Source: Myxococcales bacterium (lineage in GTDB: Bacteria; Myxococcota_A; SURF-8). From it: a stretch of DNA of 64,000 nucleotides. Where the stretch lies: the NCBI GenBank assembly GCA_003598065.1, contig QZKR01000042.1, forward strand, positions 27,344 to 91,343, given 5' to 3'. Of the stretch, positions 44,301 through 51,323 are shown piece after piece; within the stretch, counting starts at the first letter, position 1, and every line of letters begins with the position of its first letter. Under the pieces are notes generated by a model, which was not told the origin of the DNA, ran no database searches, and was given only the letters and a program-made list of their open reading frames with translations. Both the position numbers and the translations under genes were made by a program.

Positions 44301-47157
44301 GCGTGTTATCCGAAATAGCATTGCACGACGAACAGGAACCGTCTCCCGTTGTAGCTAGGGTCGCTCCGTCGTCATAGCAGGAGTTGGAAATCAAGCAGAA
44401 GCCGCTTTGGATTGTGTTCGTACAGCCGCTTGCCATGCAGGTGTCTGTTGTGCAGTCCTTCGAATCATCGCATAAAGCATCGTTCGGCGTTCCATGGCAT
44501 TCACTGCCCGAACAGACGTCAGCCTGGGTGCAGGCGACGTTGTCGTCGCAAGGCGCGGTCGTGTTTAAGTCGGCGCAGTCGTGGATCCCCCAGTCATAGT
44601 AGCCCAATTGGCAAGGCGGATTATTGTCGGAACAGAAAGGCGCGACCGTTTTGAAAGCGATTGGGATTGCCGCCGCCAGTGCCACGCCGTTGGCGTCTTT
44701 GAGCCCAGTTTTAAGCGTGAACGTATACTCCCAACCGGGTACGAGATGATCGGTCGGTGTGAAGAGCAGGGTGCGGTCGCCATCGGCGGAAACCACGCCC
44801 GCCGCCGATTCATCACCGCGCTTCAATGAAACGTTTGCCGCTATGAAGGTATCGAGGTCCATCGGTTCGGAGAAGATCGCCCGCATTGTGACCGCCGTGC
44901 TCACCTCGACTTGATTGTTGCCCGGCAGGGAAGCCACGAGATAGGGCGGCGTCATGTCCTGGCTGGGGAGGGTTATTGCGAAAACGGCGATGCCGCCATC
45001 GATCAACGGCTGGGTTAATGAAGCAGAGAGGCCCGCGCCAGGCTGAATGGCATCGACGGTCACGTCGCCCGCCGGGACGTAGTCGATGCGGAAATTTCCG
45101 TAGTCATCGCACTCACTGAAGCGGCTGGCTCCGCCGGATGAGGAAGAAGCGACCACGTTGCAATCCGTGCATGGATCGCCATTCCCCAAACGCACGATGC
45201 CCGCGACCGTGCCATAGTTTTGGGGCCCGATGACGAGATCGGGGAAAGAGACCGTGGTCTCTTCGCCCAGGATAATGGCGTCATGAACGAAAGTGCCGTC
45301 GAGAAGATTGTCGGCAAAGGCGCCGAGCAGCAAGGGCACGCGCGGAGCGGTCCGAACGTTGAGTGTATAGCTTCCGTCGAGCCCGGTAGTCCGCGTTAGT
45401 GTAGGTGGCGGATAGAAGCGCATTACCTTCGGCGGGATGGGTAAAGGTTGGCCGTCCGGGTCGGTGACTCGGCCATTCACGGTGTAGTTCGTCGATCCCT
45501 GGAGCGAGAAAACCACGATCCCGGAGGTTGCAATGCCCATTCCTTCGGCATTGGTCCAGTACTGGCCCGGAGCGTCAAGCACCATCACGCCCGAGTCCAC
45601 CCACTCGGCGCTGTAATTCCCGCTTTCGGATAGAGTCCAGACGCGAATGATCGACTCCGAGGTCAACTCCCATTCATTGGGGATGATGACCCTCGCCGGC
45701 GGATCAAGCTGGAGACCAAAGGGAAGGATATACATCAGTGCCAGCGGCACACCTTCGTCTGCGTATGTAAGGGGAATGGCACGAAGATCCATGCGCCCGA
45801 GGGCGATCGTTGTCCGGCCATTTTGCGCCTCCAAGCCGACCAGACTCCGCTCGCCGCCCTGGGGAAGGAATTCGGCTCCTGCGTTCTCCCAGCCGTCGAT
45901 GGGATAGGATCCGCCTTCGTCGTCCAAGGGGAATGTGTTGGCATCGAGCTTTTGCAGAAAGACCACGATCTCCTGCTGTTCCGCGAAGTTGATTCGCTCA
46001 TAGTGGTTTGAGTAAGGTCCGCCGGCCGCAACCGAACCGTCCACCTTGAGCCAGTGGTGGGCGTCGTCCACCGGGATGCTGGTGAATCGGAATTGCCCGG
46101 AGGTATCCGTTGTCGCCGTGGTTTCGAAATCGGAAATCGTTACTTGCGCGCCTTGGACAAGCTGCTCGATATACCCCCCTTGATCGTCTGCGATCAAGGC
46201 GATGACCAGCCCGACGAAGGATTGGTCCGGGCTGACGGCGGCGCCGGTCACGCCGACCACAAGATCCGAGTCGCCTTCCTTCATGGGGGAATAGGAGAAC
46301 TTGACCTCCGTGTCCACATCCCCCTGCGCCGGATTCCATTGGAGCGTGACGAATTGGAATGCGCCCGGCGGGATTTCCACATCGTCGGCGTAAGACACCG
46401 TCGCCGCAAGCCGGGTCGCATCGAACCCATGCGGCGGGGAAACGGAGAGAGCCACATCTCCTTCATTGCGGATGACGAAAGAGTGGATTACGGGCTGCTC
46501 GTTGAGCAGATGCTGGCCGAAGTCGATCTGGGCCTCCGATGCGGCAAGCCTGGGATTGGTCGCTTCCAACTCAACGTCATGGTCTTGCTCCAGGTCGATG
46601 TCGCCGTCGGTGGCCGTGTCTTCCTCGTCTCCATCCTCCTCGGTCTCCGGTAGGATTCTACAAACGGGTTCTCCCTCACAACGGAGGCCGGCGGCGCACA
46701 CCTGCACGGCTTCCCATCGCTCGCCGTTCGAGCATTCTTCGATGTAGTCGTAGCCAAAGAGGCTGCCACAACGACGGTCGTCTTTCGTACAAAGCTCGTA
46801 GACGACGTCAACCAAAACGGTCGTCGCCTCGGTTTCATGGCCACCCTCGATTTCAATCGCCCCCACAACCCCTTTCTGGATCTCTTTTCCGTCGGGATTG
46901 AGTCCCCAGATGGTGAACGTATAATTCCCTTCCCGAAGCCGATTTATGACGATCTCGTCCGTCATCATATCGGCTACTGGATAATCCAAAGAGGTCTCGT
47001 GGCCGTCCGCAAAGAGTGAAACCTTCACGGTCTGCGTCTCATCTCGGTCCAGATTGATCAGGGTGATCTTCAAGTCGCCATCGGTGCGGCTAGGGCTGCA
47101 CGCCCCAAACACTAGTCCCATCACCAGGATGATCGCGAGCCATAATCCGAGTCTCAA
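38359..47157 (-). CDS. Giant multidomain surface lipoprotein (2932 aa) with C-terminal hypervariable lectin fold
   Basis: Lipoprotein signal with Cys20 (GLVFGAC). Then a beta domain and Cys pairs, a DGD-rich acidic linker (about 170-195), an ASPM-like beta domain (about 200-310), carboxypeptidase-regulatory-like modules, an SbsA-type Ig domain (about 733-840; MTPPYLVASLPGNNQVEV), Cys-rich repeats, an Lcl/DUF1566 domain (about 1004-1170), a jelly roll, further Cys-rich repeats, three LamG domains (about 1786-2026, 2066-2300, 2346-2570), thrombospondin-3-like acidic repeats (DNDGDGVPDD), and an FGE fold that ends the protein (about 2636-2932). The FGE fold lacks catalytic cysteines and its last turn has a DGR-like variable region. 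The gene is preceded by the same motif as the ECF sigma gene, so it is a candidate member of that sigma factor's regulon. Adhesin or predation role inferred. Confidence 0.85.
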   Translation of the reverse strand: MRLGLWLAIILVMGLVFGACSPSRTDGDLKITLINLDRDETQTVKVSLFADGHETSLDYPVADMMTDEIVINRLREGNYTFTIWGLNPDGKEIQKGVVGAIEIEGGHETEATTVLVDVVYELCTKDDRRCGSLFGYDYIEECSNGERWEAVQVCAAGLRCEGEPVCRILPETEEDGDEEDTATDGDIDLEQDHDVELEATNPRLAASEAQIDFGQHLLNEQPVIHSFVIRNEGDVALSVSPPHGFDATRLAATVSYADDVEIPPGAFQFVTLQWNPAQGDVDTEVKFSYSPMKEGDSDLVVGVTGAAVSPDQSFVGLVIALIADDQGGYIEQLVQGAQVTISDFETTATTDTSGQFRFTSIPVDDAHHWLKVDGSVAAGGPYSNHYERINFAEQQEIVVFLQKLDANTFPLDDEGGSYPIDGWENAGAEFLPQGGERSLVGLEAQNGRTTIALGRMDLRAIPLTYADEGVPLALMYILPFGLQLDPPARVIIPNEWELTSESIIRVWTLSESGNYSAEWVDSGVMVLDAPGQYWTNAEGMGIATSGIVVFSLQGSTNYTVNGRVTDPDGQPLPIPPKVMRFYPPPTLTRTTGLDGSYTLNVRTAPRVPLLLGAFADNLLDGTFVHDAIILGEETTVSFPDLVIGPQNYGTVAGIVRLGNGDPCTDCNVVASSSSGGASRFSECDDYGNFRIDYVPAGDVTVDAIQPGAGLSASLTQPLIDGGIAVFAITLPSQDMTPPYLVASLPGNNQVEVSTAVTMRAIFSEPMDLDTFIAANVSLKRGDESAAGVVSADGDRTLLFTPTDHLVPGWEYTFTLKTGLKDANGVALAAAIPIAFKTVAPFCSDNNPPCQLGYYDWGIHDCADLNTTAPCDDNVACTQADVCSGSECHGTPNDALCDDSKDCTTDTCMASGCTNTIQSGFCLISNSCYDDGATLATTGDGSCSSCNAISDNTHWTTLDSGEPCDDGNVATQNDQCQTGGTCQGEMADGDEEFETETDQEVDNELFCTGGVCTDLTTGLQWQQEPTGWAIEWNDAITHCQNLNLSGTGWRLPTISEWRTMIRGCPAVQTGGSCNVADGECLEWSCRDDSCGGCSEFNGPGQEGMYLPPELVEPCLNPPEQPDALCDYWSSTTALDYGTIAWLIHSGTGNVHYHYKASRLDVRCVRSCTPDCFGKECGDDGCGGSCGDCDASKACSFGRCVDSCPYSLSIQNWIQTCSYDFEEETVGQYPSDWTAGYEAASHPERNKIVGSPAFGGSQRALQVSGASSGCTAAEFDNSSCSVPSTGVFRLSAYLQASGSNESGTSCHVGEIILALDGSGGNACYGELGYGEMRSDALGGLSTDPIVPIYYNWWYKIDLIVDADQRYAWLYLDDVLTPGWGPLRSGVNPPYNLRIGSGSGIGWIDNVSFYNWAPCVPSCSGKECGDDGCGGTCGTCEDGLTCDANGQCICPSGTLCRAAANECDLPEYCNASDQCPTDAKKPDESACGTLDQCLAGDCVDCVSAAGCADLVDDGMECSEPACSTATHQCYHDLAAHQGETCTDDGKTCTQDLCNSSGVCAHDVLTAQTCLIAGICYDEGELLDSDGCVVCDPAASQTAWTNDDGAVCAISDDGNPCTDNVCQSGVCSYPNDNANICSDAYACTNTGCSDGNCVAIGTTAGCLISSACVSEGALQAATGNGSCQKCVHASNWQDWTVLSSGESCDDGNIVTTSDICTAGGVCAGQAQDFDHDVLSASDTCPTVWNPDNDATMCSAWSGTNYLAKRTITLSQGGAGSTWRRTQEPMEIPLANGILDDSIAGYWKLDGGQALDYSGNGNNGMVIGSPSNSFGAFEDELGAISFDGVDDAVCVPNNSTIQFGTGDFTVSFWMKASEIEKCDPVAHYGGHGWEFTMSSEGKMIFGGRDGSLTGGPLNDGFYRGDWSLTTFTANQWYFILGRKAAGNVELWVNGKFESSGGFGSGSISSTDHDLCFGIGYFEGTPSPFNGSIDDVLLLYRALSPDEIRAYYESNAPYGALTSPGAQADFDDIRVTEKSATISGATTEHLVPYEILGPRPHSDTPCPTEYNSTPINQIPHIADREDLCGVVAYWKLDGNLEDTASGGRDLQSSGQYTFEKERFGQALQAASFDGGYLYLDEDHAPNPGVGSLTVETWVYLYALPPGPVEANVISHDDGDGGYEIGILPDGTVRAWADPDTGSGGGGMVITDAPLSLKVWHHVAFVYEYLSVNSSHVRVYIDGLENPNSPASPSFSNVDVTSRLCLGADCQAAPGAELLQGKIDDVLIHSVAKSPEYIYRRANPGVPTVRFFASTEPNPSGSYPWLTYYLNWKNASAVQRLPILTALDGTTEHYGLLSPATGYAGWWRFNEGSGALAVDSSVNKNNGSLMVVGSGMPIWVSGTEGTALKYDASHGDVEIADSEELHVDDGSIELVFQPGNDINGVQPSDGMILSKEEPGWWNDYYVGIGTQAKLNFRIDALSNSTSYDIFSNGGTWSKDQFYPVQFLFGHAGMSMWVSYSKQAMIAENSGGISGAGLPLYIGSHRLSSQHFNGRIDSTRVMSRALEPDEFLHYPLASWSLGTLTEQDGTSPLDNDGDGVPDDGDGSFACGDNPCTAADAPAFLCDDNCPFAANPDQSDADGNGLGDLCDGWVRIDAGSFWMGSPEGCPGPAGYTGSCTAELGRSTNETLHHVTLTYDFEMMPYEVTQGEWFAAFGNNPSWFGPSADGADCGTNCPVERVDWYEALAYANELSMQAGLTPCYVLSGCTGTIGGGCAANMSTCESETYTCTSVTLNGVSKPQDCQGYRLPTESEWEYAARAGSTTAFYNGGITYTDCTPEDANLNAIGWYCGNTNNTHPAGGKAANAWGLYDLSGNVHEWAWDWYGTYPGTSTDPTGATSGPNRVLRGGHWSHYAQICRSAFRGNFSPGSRYASFGFRLVRTIGQ
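38388..38480 (-). repeat. Putative DGR variable region in the 2932-aa lipoprotein
   Basis: C-terminal FGE-fold segment from RGGHW to GFRL. Variable-type residues are interleaved with the scaffold W..AQ.CRSA.R...PG.R...GFR. All 14 variable-type codons end in C or T, as expected if derived from AAY codons of a template. Confidence 0.6.
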
Positions 47158-47194
47158 AGGAACCTCCCGCTACAAAATGACTTGTTACTCAGGC

Positions 47195-47221
47195 ATACGA
47201 GGGTGGCGCAGATTTGGGCTA
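47195..47221 (-). promoter_or_regulatory. Putative ECF-type promoter of the 2932-aa lipoprotein gene
   Basis: Minus-strand TAGCCCAAATC, 11 bases, then CGTAT, ending 38 bases before the ATG. The same two blocks with the same spacing and nearly the same distance to the start occur before the ECF sigma gene (51151-51177). Confidence 0.65.
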
Positions 47222-47237
47222 AATATTTTCTGCTTTT

Positions 47238-49553
47238 TCAAAACGTCGTACTTACCCCCGTTATCGCTCCCCCAGGCATCACTCCGACCAGCGGTTGAAT
47301 GGTCTGAGCGAGGCCGCCGTCTTCACTGGTGTTTCCGGAATAGTCAGCCGTGACGAAACAGTAAATCGACACCCCGAGCAACGCCGCCCCCGCGCCGTAC
47401 AGTCCGATGGCGGCATAGCTATAGGTTCTCGCATCGTCTCGATAAGTACTGTTGTACACCACTTCTGTTTCGTATTTATGCGCACGATCGATGGCGAAAT
47501 GGGTTAGTACCCCGCCGCCGGCGATGGATCCAAGGCCGACCACGAGGGATACCCAGGCTACCGGTGTGCGCCAATTTACGGGTCGTGTTTCTTGGATGGT
47601 GGTTTCATCCAATCCAGATAACTGCTGAGCTTCGGGAACATTCGAGGGCAGGTTCGAAATGGTGCCGGCAGTGACGTTGATTTCGATCGACTTTTCTTCT
47701 AACGTGGGATGTTCCAGTTTGATGGTCCAGGTTCCTGTGTTCAGACAAATTGGCTGAGGTAGCGGCGCTTCGCCTTCCATTTGCCCACCCACAACAATCT
47801 TCGTCCCGGCGACCAGATCGGGGCCGTCGATGTAACCCAGACCGCGCTGTCCGAAAAGGCGTTGGACCGCCGTGCGGGTCACGGGCAGGAATTGATTGGC
47901 ATCGCCGCCAGTGAAACGCTCCTGCTGGCGAGCGATGGTCTTAACCTCGCTGTTGTCAACGAGGGAGAGGTTAAGCAAGTAAGTGTCGCCCAGCTTGCCC
48001 ACGGACCCGTTGACAACGTAGCGCGCTCCCACGGCGGCGGAGACTTCCGCCATACAGGAAGTGCTATCCTCGCACCGAACAAGTTGTTTTTGCTCCTCCA
48101 AGGACAGCAATTGCTCCATTTCATTGTAACTGTAGATGCGGTCGAAGAGCTTAAGCGCCTGGATCTCGGCTAAGGTCACGTCGCTTAAAATCTTCGCCAT
48201 GCCAGGATCGACAAGATCAGGCCGGATTTTAAAGACAGCGGCCGTTCCGAGCTTCGGACGCAATTCTTTGGGAACGGGTTCGACTTCAGTCTTAATAGGC
48301 GCTTCTTCCACGGGAACTTCCCGCAGGGCGGCAACGAGACCTTCATAAAAGTTTTTGCCGAAAGGTTGGGCAAAGAGATCTTTTCTAAAGGTCTCCTCAA
48401 CCGAGCCCCGCGAGGCGAGGCGCATGGATCGCGAGGGAACATTAGCGAGCGAGACCGCCGAACTCTCCTTGCTCGGAATCAGGTATTCCAGGCTCTGGAT
48501 ATCGTTACGCAGGAAGTAGTGCTTCGCAGGTAGAAGCGTGAGGACCACCGGCTGTTCGGCCGTTTTGTTGAAATCCGCATATCGCGTCCCCTTGCTGTCT
48601 TCCAGGTAGAATTTTCCCTCTGTCTCTTTCGGCACCATGAGTGTCGTTGCTTTGGCTACTGCATCCATGTCGAAAAGGGGATGATTGCGGTCCTGCGCGG
48701 GGGGAGCTACGAACACCCTCAGCTTGGCTTTGGCGTCCGTTACTTTATGATTGGCTGCCTCAATGAAAGCCTGAAGTTCGGAGTAAGAGATCTTTCGATC
48801 GCCATTTACGTCTGCACCACCAAGAAGTCCCGAGCGCACCTCGTGAGAAAAAATACCGCCTTGGTATAGCGTCCATTCGTGCGCTTCCGCCTCGGACGAG
48901 GTCGAGAGCACCACGCCGGTTTGGGGGTAGTTCGCCAAATCCTGTTCGGCGAAAAAGGCAGCCGCTTCCTCACGCTGGACGCCCGATTTATCCGGCTTCC
49001 AGCCTTCTTCCTCCCCGCGCCGCTGGACGAGAAAGTAAGCGTTGCAGGCGTCAATGAGCAAGTGATTGAAGCTGGCAGGACTTTTCTTCAGCACCTGCTC
49101 GTACAGATCGGTGCGGGTCAGCATCCCATCCTGGAGCGTTACGGCTCCTTCTTTCCCCGGCAACAAGCGGCCGTGGCCGGAATAGACGAGCACGAACTCA
49201 GTCTCCACGTCAGGCAGGCTGCCTTTTTGAATCTGAGCGAAGATCAGATCAAGCGCCCGGCGGAACTGAGCCACCGTGGGAGGCTCAGTTTTCTTCGCCA
49301 CTTTGGGAAACCGCCGCTGCGTCTCCTTGTCCATCACCGTCAGCAGGATGGCTTTCTGAGCGGCCCTCTCGAAGATCTGCCAGTTGCGGACGGCGTCATC
49401 GTCGGCGAATTGCAGGGGCAGCATATCCTCCATCGGGGCGCGGTTGGTCCCGACAACAAGGACGTAGAGCCGAACCTCCTTACCCCAAGCAAAAGGCTCA
49501 AACAGGACAAGGGCAATCACGATTCCAAGGATGAAGATAGAGATCTTTGTCAT
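47238..49553 (-). CDS. Exported caspase-like (C14 family) peptidase with FlgO-like domain and membrane hairpin
   Basis: 771 aa. N-terminal signal or anchor helix (about 3-22), then a caspase/metacaspase-like domain (about 27-245) with catalytic His127 in VYSGHGR and Cys170 in LLIDACNAY. An EF-hand-like calcium loop follows (DVNGDRKISYSE, about 248-259). Residues about 455-560 form a FlgO/TolB-N-like domain with paired cysteines, like that in the 481-aa protein at 35220. A PEGA-like stretch leads to two C-terminal transmembrane helices (about 675-745). Last gene of an ECF sigma, anti-sigma, peptidase operon (11-base gap). The order suggests a signalling or stress-response protease, but the target is unknown. 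Confidence 0.85.
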   Translation of the reverse strand: MTKISIFILGIVIALVLFEPFAWGKEVRLYVLVVGTNRAPMEDMLPLQFADDDAVRNWQIFERAAQKAILLTVMDKETQRRFPKVAKKTEPPTVAQFRRALDLIFAQIQKGSLPDVETEFVLVYSGHGRLLPGKEGAVTLQDGMLTRTDLYEQVLKKSPASFNHLLIDACNAYFLVQRRGEEEGWKPDKSGVQREEAAAFFAEQDLANYPQTGVVLSTSSEAEAHEWTLYQGGIFSHEVRSGLLGGADVNGDRKISYSELQAFIEAANHKVTDAKAKLRVFVAPPAQDRNHPLFDMDAVAKATTLMVPKETEGKFYLEDSKGTRYADFNKTAEQPVVLTLLPAKHYFLRNDIQSLEYLIPSKESSAVSLANVPSRSMRLASRGSVEETFRKDLFAQPFGKNFYEGLVAALREVPVEEAPIKTEVEPVPKELRPKLGTAAVFKIRPDLVDPGMAKILSDVTLAEIQALKLFDRIYSYNEMEQLLSLEEQKQLVRCEDSTSCMAEVSAAVGARYVVNGSVGKLGDTYLLNLSLVDNSEVKTIARQQERFTGGDANQFLPVTRTAVQRLFGQRGLGYIDGPDLVAGTKIVVGGQMEGEAPLPQPICLNTGTWTIKLEHPTLEEKSIEINVTAGTISNLPSNVPEAQQLSGLDETTIQETRPVNWRTPVAWVSLVVGLGSIAGGGVLTHFAIDRAHKYETEVVYNSTYRDDARTYSYAAIGLYGAGAALLGVSIYCFVTADYSGNTSEDGGLAQTIQPLVGVMPGGAITGVSTTF

Positions 49554-49564
49554 TCGGCTACCTT

Positions 49565-50425
49565 CTATTCCGTGAGTTGCGCTTCGAAACCCTGTTGGTA
49601 AACGTCGTTTCTTTCAAGCGGCAGCGACAATACGTCTTGCCTCGCGCGGGCGGCGTCAAGCGCCCGGCTGATTTCATCTTCAGTCACCGGGTGTTCGGAG
49701 AACACGACGAACATGCGCATCAAGCCGAGACGATGGTTTACAGATAGCCGTATGCTCTCTCCAAACAGCTTCTCAGCGACTCCTGTCGGCGCCGGACGGC
49801 TTTCCCCCTCGCCCGGCTCGGGGAAATACCAAAGACGACGTCCCGCGTCGTCCATACCGACAACATAGATGTACTTCTTCTTGGTGGTCAGGTTTGTCAG
49901 TGCAAGTTGGAATTCGCTGTTGATGCTACATTTTTCAGGGGCCTCCGTCAAGAACGGTGGCCGATCAAGCCGGGTGACCTTAGCTGCCCTGCCCTTTCCT
50001 TCAATACAGAAAAGAAAGAGATGAGTCTCGTAAGGTTCTTCACTACCGCGGGGAGCGAAGAGCGACTTCGGGATAGACGAACCTTGTTGCCCTGATAGGC
50101 GGTACAACAGCGGCGCAGCAAGCAGGACTAATATTATCGGTATCGCGAAGGCCAGCCGCCAGCCCCAGGCCGACCAAGAGAATTCCTTCTCGGCGGCTGC
50201 GCCGACTCGGTGCAAAACGATCTTCCCGATCCGTTCCGTATCGAAGTGCGTCCAGGGTGGATCGGTTGGCGGGATACCGCACAAGGCGCGCTCAATAGCC
50301 ATCAGGCGTTCGAACTCGCGTTTGCCGGCGGGATCGGCGGCCAACCCTTTGAGCAGCGCCAAACTATCCTTGGCGGACATTCTCCCCCTAAACCAGCTCT
50401 CGATCTTTGCGCGTGTTCGGTTCAT
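49565..50425 (-). CDS. Predicted membrane anti-sigma factor
   Basis: 286 aa. Start ATG 50425 overlaps the stop of the ECF sigma gene by four bases (ATGA), which is why it is preferred to the longer frame. The N-terminal 100 residues are cytoplasmic in character and contain charged helices; a single hydrophobic segment (about residues 97-115, FAIPIILVLLAAPLLYRL) crosses the membrane; the remaining 170 residues would be periplasmic. This topology and the coupled position behind a sigma factor are typical of anti-sigma factors. No zinc-binding HxxxCxxC motif is seen, so it is not the ZAS type. It should hold the sigma factor inactive until an envelope signal arrives. Confidence 0.72.
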   Translation of the reverse strand: MNRTRAKIESWFRGRMSAKDSLALLKGLAADPAGKREFERLMAIERALCGIPPTDPPWTHFDTERIGKIVLHRVGAAAEKEFSWSAWGWRLAFAIPIILVLLAAPLLYRLSGQQGSSIPKSLFAPRGSEEPYETHLFLFCIEGKGRAAKVTRLDRPPFLTEAPEKCSINSEFQLALTNLTTKKKYIYVVGMDDAGRRLWYFPEPGEGESRPAPTGVAEKLFGESIRLSVNHRLGLMRMFVVFSEHPVTEDEISRALDAARARQDVLSLPLERNDVYQQGFEAQLTE

Positions 50426-51114
50426 CTCACACCTGCGAAAGCCAGGGCCCAAAGGCCACCAACGCCCAGCTTGCCTAAAAGGTTATCGACATAGCCCGAG
50501 CCTTTGAAAAACCTGATCGCCTTTTTGCGTATCTGGTCTTCCAGCGTCCTGACTCTCATCCGCGAGCAAGTCAACTCCGTAGCCGTCTCCCGTTGTGATA
50601 AGCCCTCCTGGAACCTCTCCTCGACGATGCGCCGCTCTTCTTCCGACAACGTCTGGAGAAATTCTTTGACCAGCCTTGCGAGTTCAGCTGCTTCGACTTG
50701 ACTGTCCGGGGGAGTCAGGTGTTCACAGGTCGGGTGGGCCGCTGCGTATTCACCAGTGCTGACATCTTCCAAGGAAAAATGGTTGGGCTTGTTCGTTGCT
50801 GCCCGTAGTTCATCTATAACGATGTTTCGAGCGATGGTCAGGAGGTAGTTTTCGTATGGACGAACGCCGTCGTACTTCAAGCGGGCCGATTCGGAGAACG
50901 CTCGGGCGAAAGTTTCTTGGACTGTATTCTGTAGATCATAGCTTGTTTTATAACCATGGAAACGATAAAGAATGCCTTCCCTAGAGATATTAAAACCTTT
51001 AGTTAATAATTCGATCACACTATGCAGGTAAGTTTTGTAGACCGCTTCCTTGGCCAACGTCTCGCCGTTGCGGAAGCGCATGAGCAGATCTCGGTTTTGG
51101 GTCAACAGCGACAT
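50422..51114 (-). CDS. ECF-type sigma-70 family RNA polymerase sigma factor
   Basis: 230 aa. Region 2 is visible at about residues 20-105 (DLQNTVQETFARAF, ENYLLTIARNIVIDELR) and region 4 at about 150-205 (LSEEERRIVEERFQEGLSQRETA then an HTH with RMRVRTLEDQIRKKAIRF). A C-terminal extension of about 20 hydrophobic residues is unusual. GGGGAGG precedes the start. It heads an operon with an anti-sigma factor and a caspase-like peptidase. The motif in front of it also occurs in front of the 2932-aa lipoprotein gene, suggesting autoregulation and control of that surface protein. Confidence 0.87.
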   Translation of the reverse strand: MSLLTQNRDLLMRFRNGETLAKEAVYKTYLHSVIELLTKGFNISREGILYRFHGYKTSYDLQNTVQETFARAFSESARLKYDGVRPYENYLLTIARNIVIDELRAATNKPNHFSLEDVSTGEYAAAHPTCEHLTPPDSQVEAAELARLVKEFLQTLSEEERRIVEERFQEGLSQRETATELTCSRMRVRTLEDQIRKKAIRFFKGSGYVDNLLGKLGVGGLWALAFAGVR

Positions 51115-51150
51115 TGCGCCTCCCCGAGGGAGATAACGCCCTATTTTCGT

Positions 51151-51177
51151 ATACGGTCATCTTGCGGATTTGGGCTA
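51151..51177 (-). promoter_or_regulatory. Putative ECF-type autoregulated promoter of the sigma operon
   Basis: Minus-strand TAGCCCAAATC, 11 bases, CGTAT, ending 37 bases before the sigma-factor ATG. Matches the element at 47195-47221 in both blocks, spacing and distance to the start codon. Confidence 0.65.
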
Positions 51178-51323
51178 GGTTTCTTTAGAAATTGTGAGAA
51201 TCACTGAATCCTCTCCCATTTGATCGCATCAAAAGCAACGGCGCATTTGTCGGGTGCGACGTTATTGATTTCCTCAGGTGTATGTTTATATGCCAATTTC
51301 TATATCTGATTACCTGAAACCTC

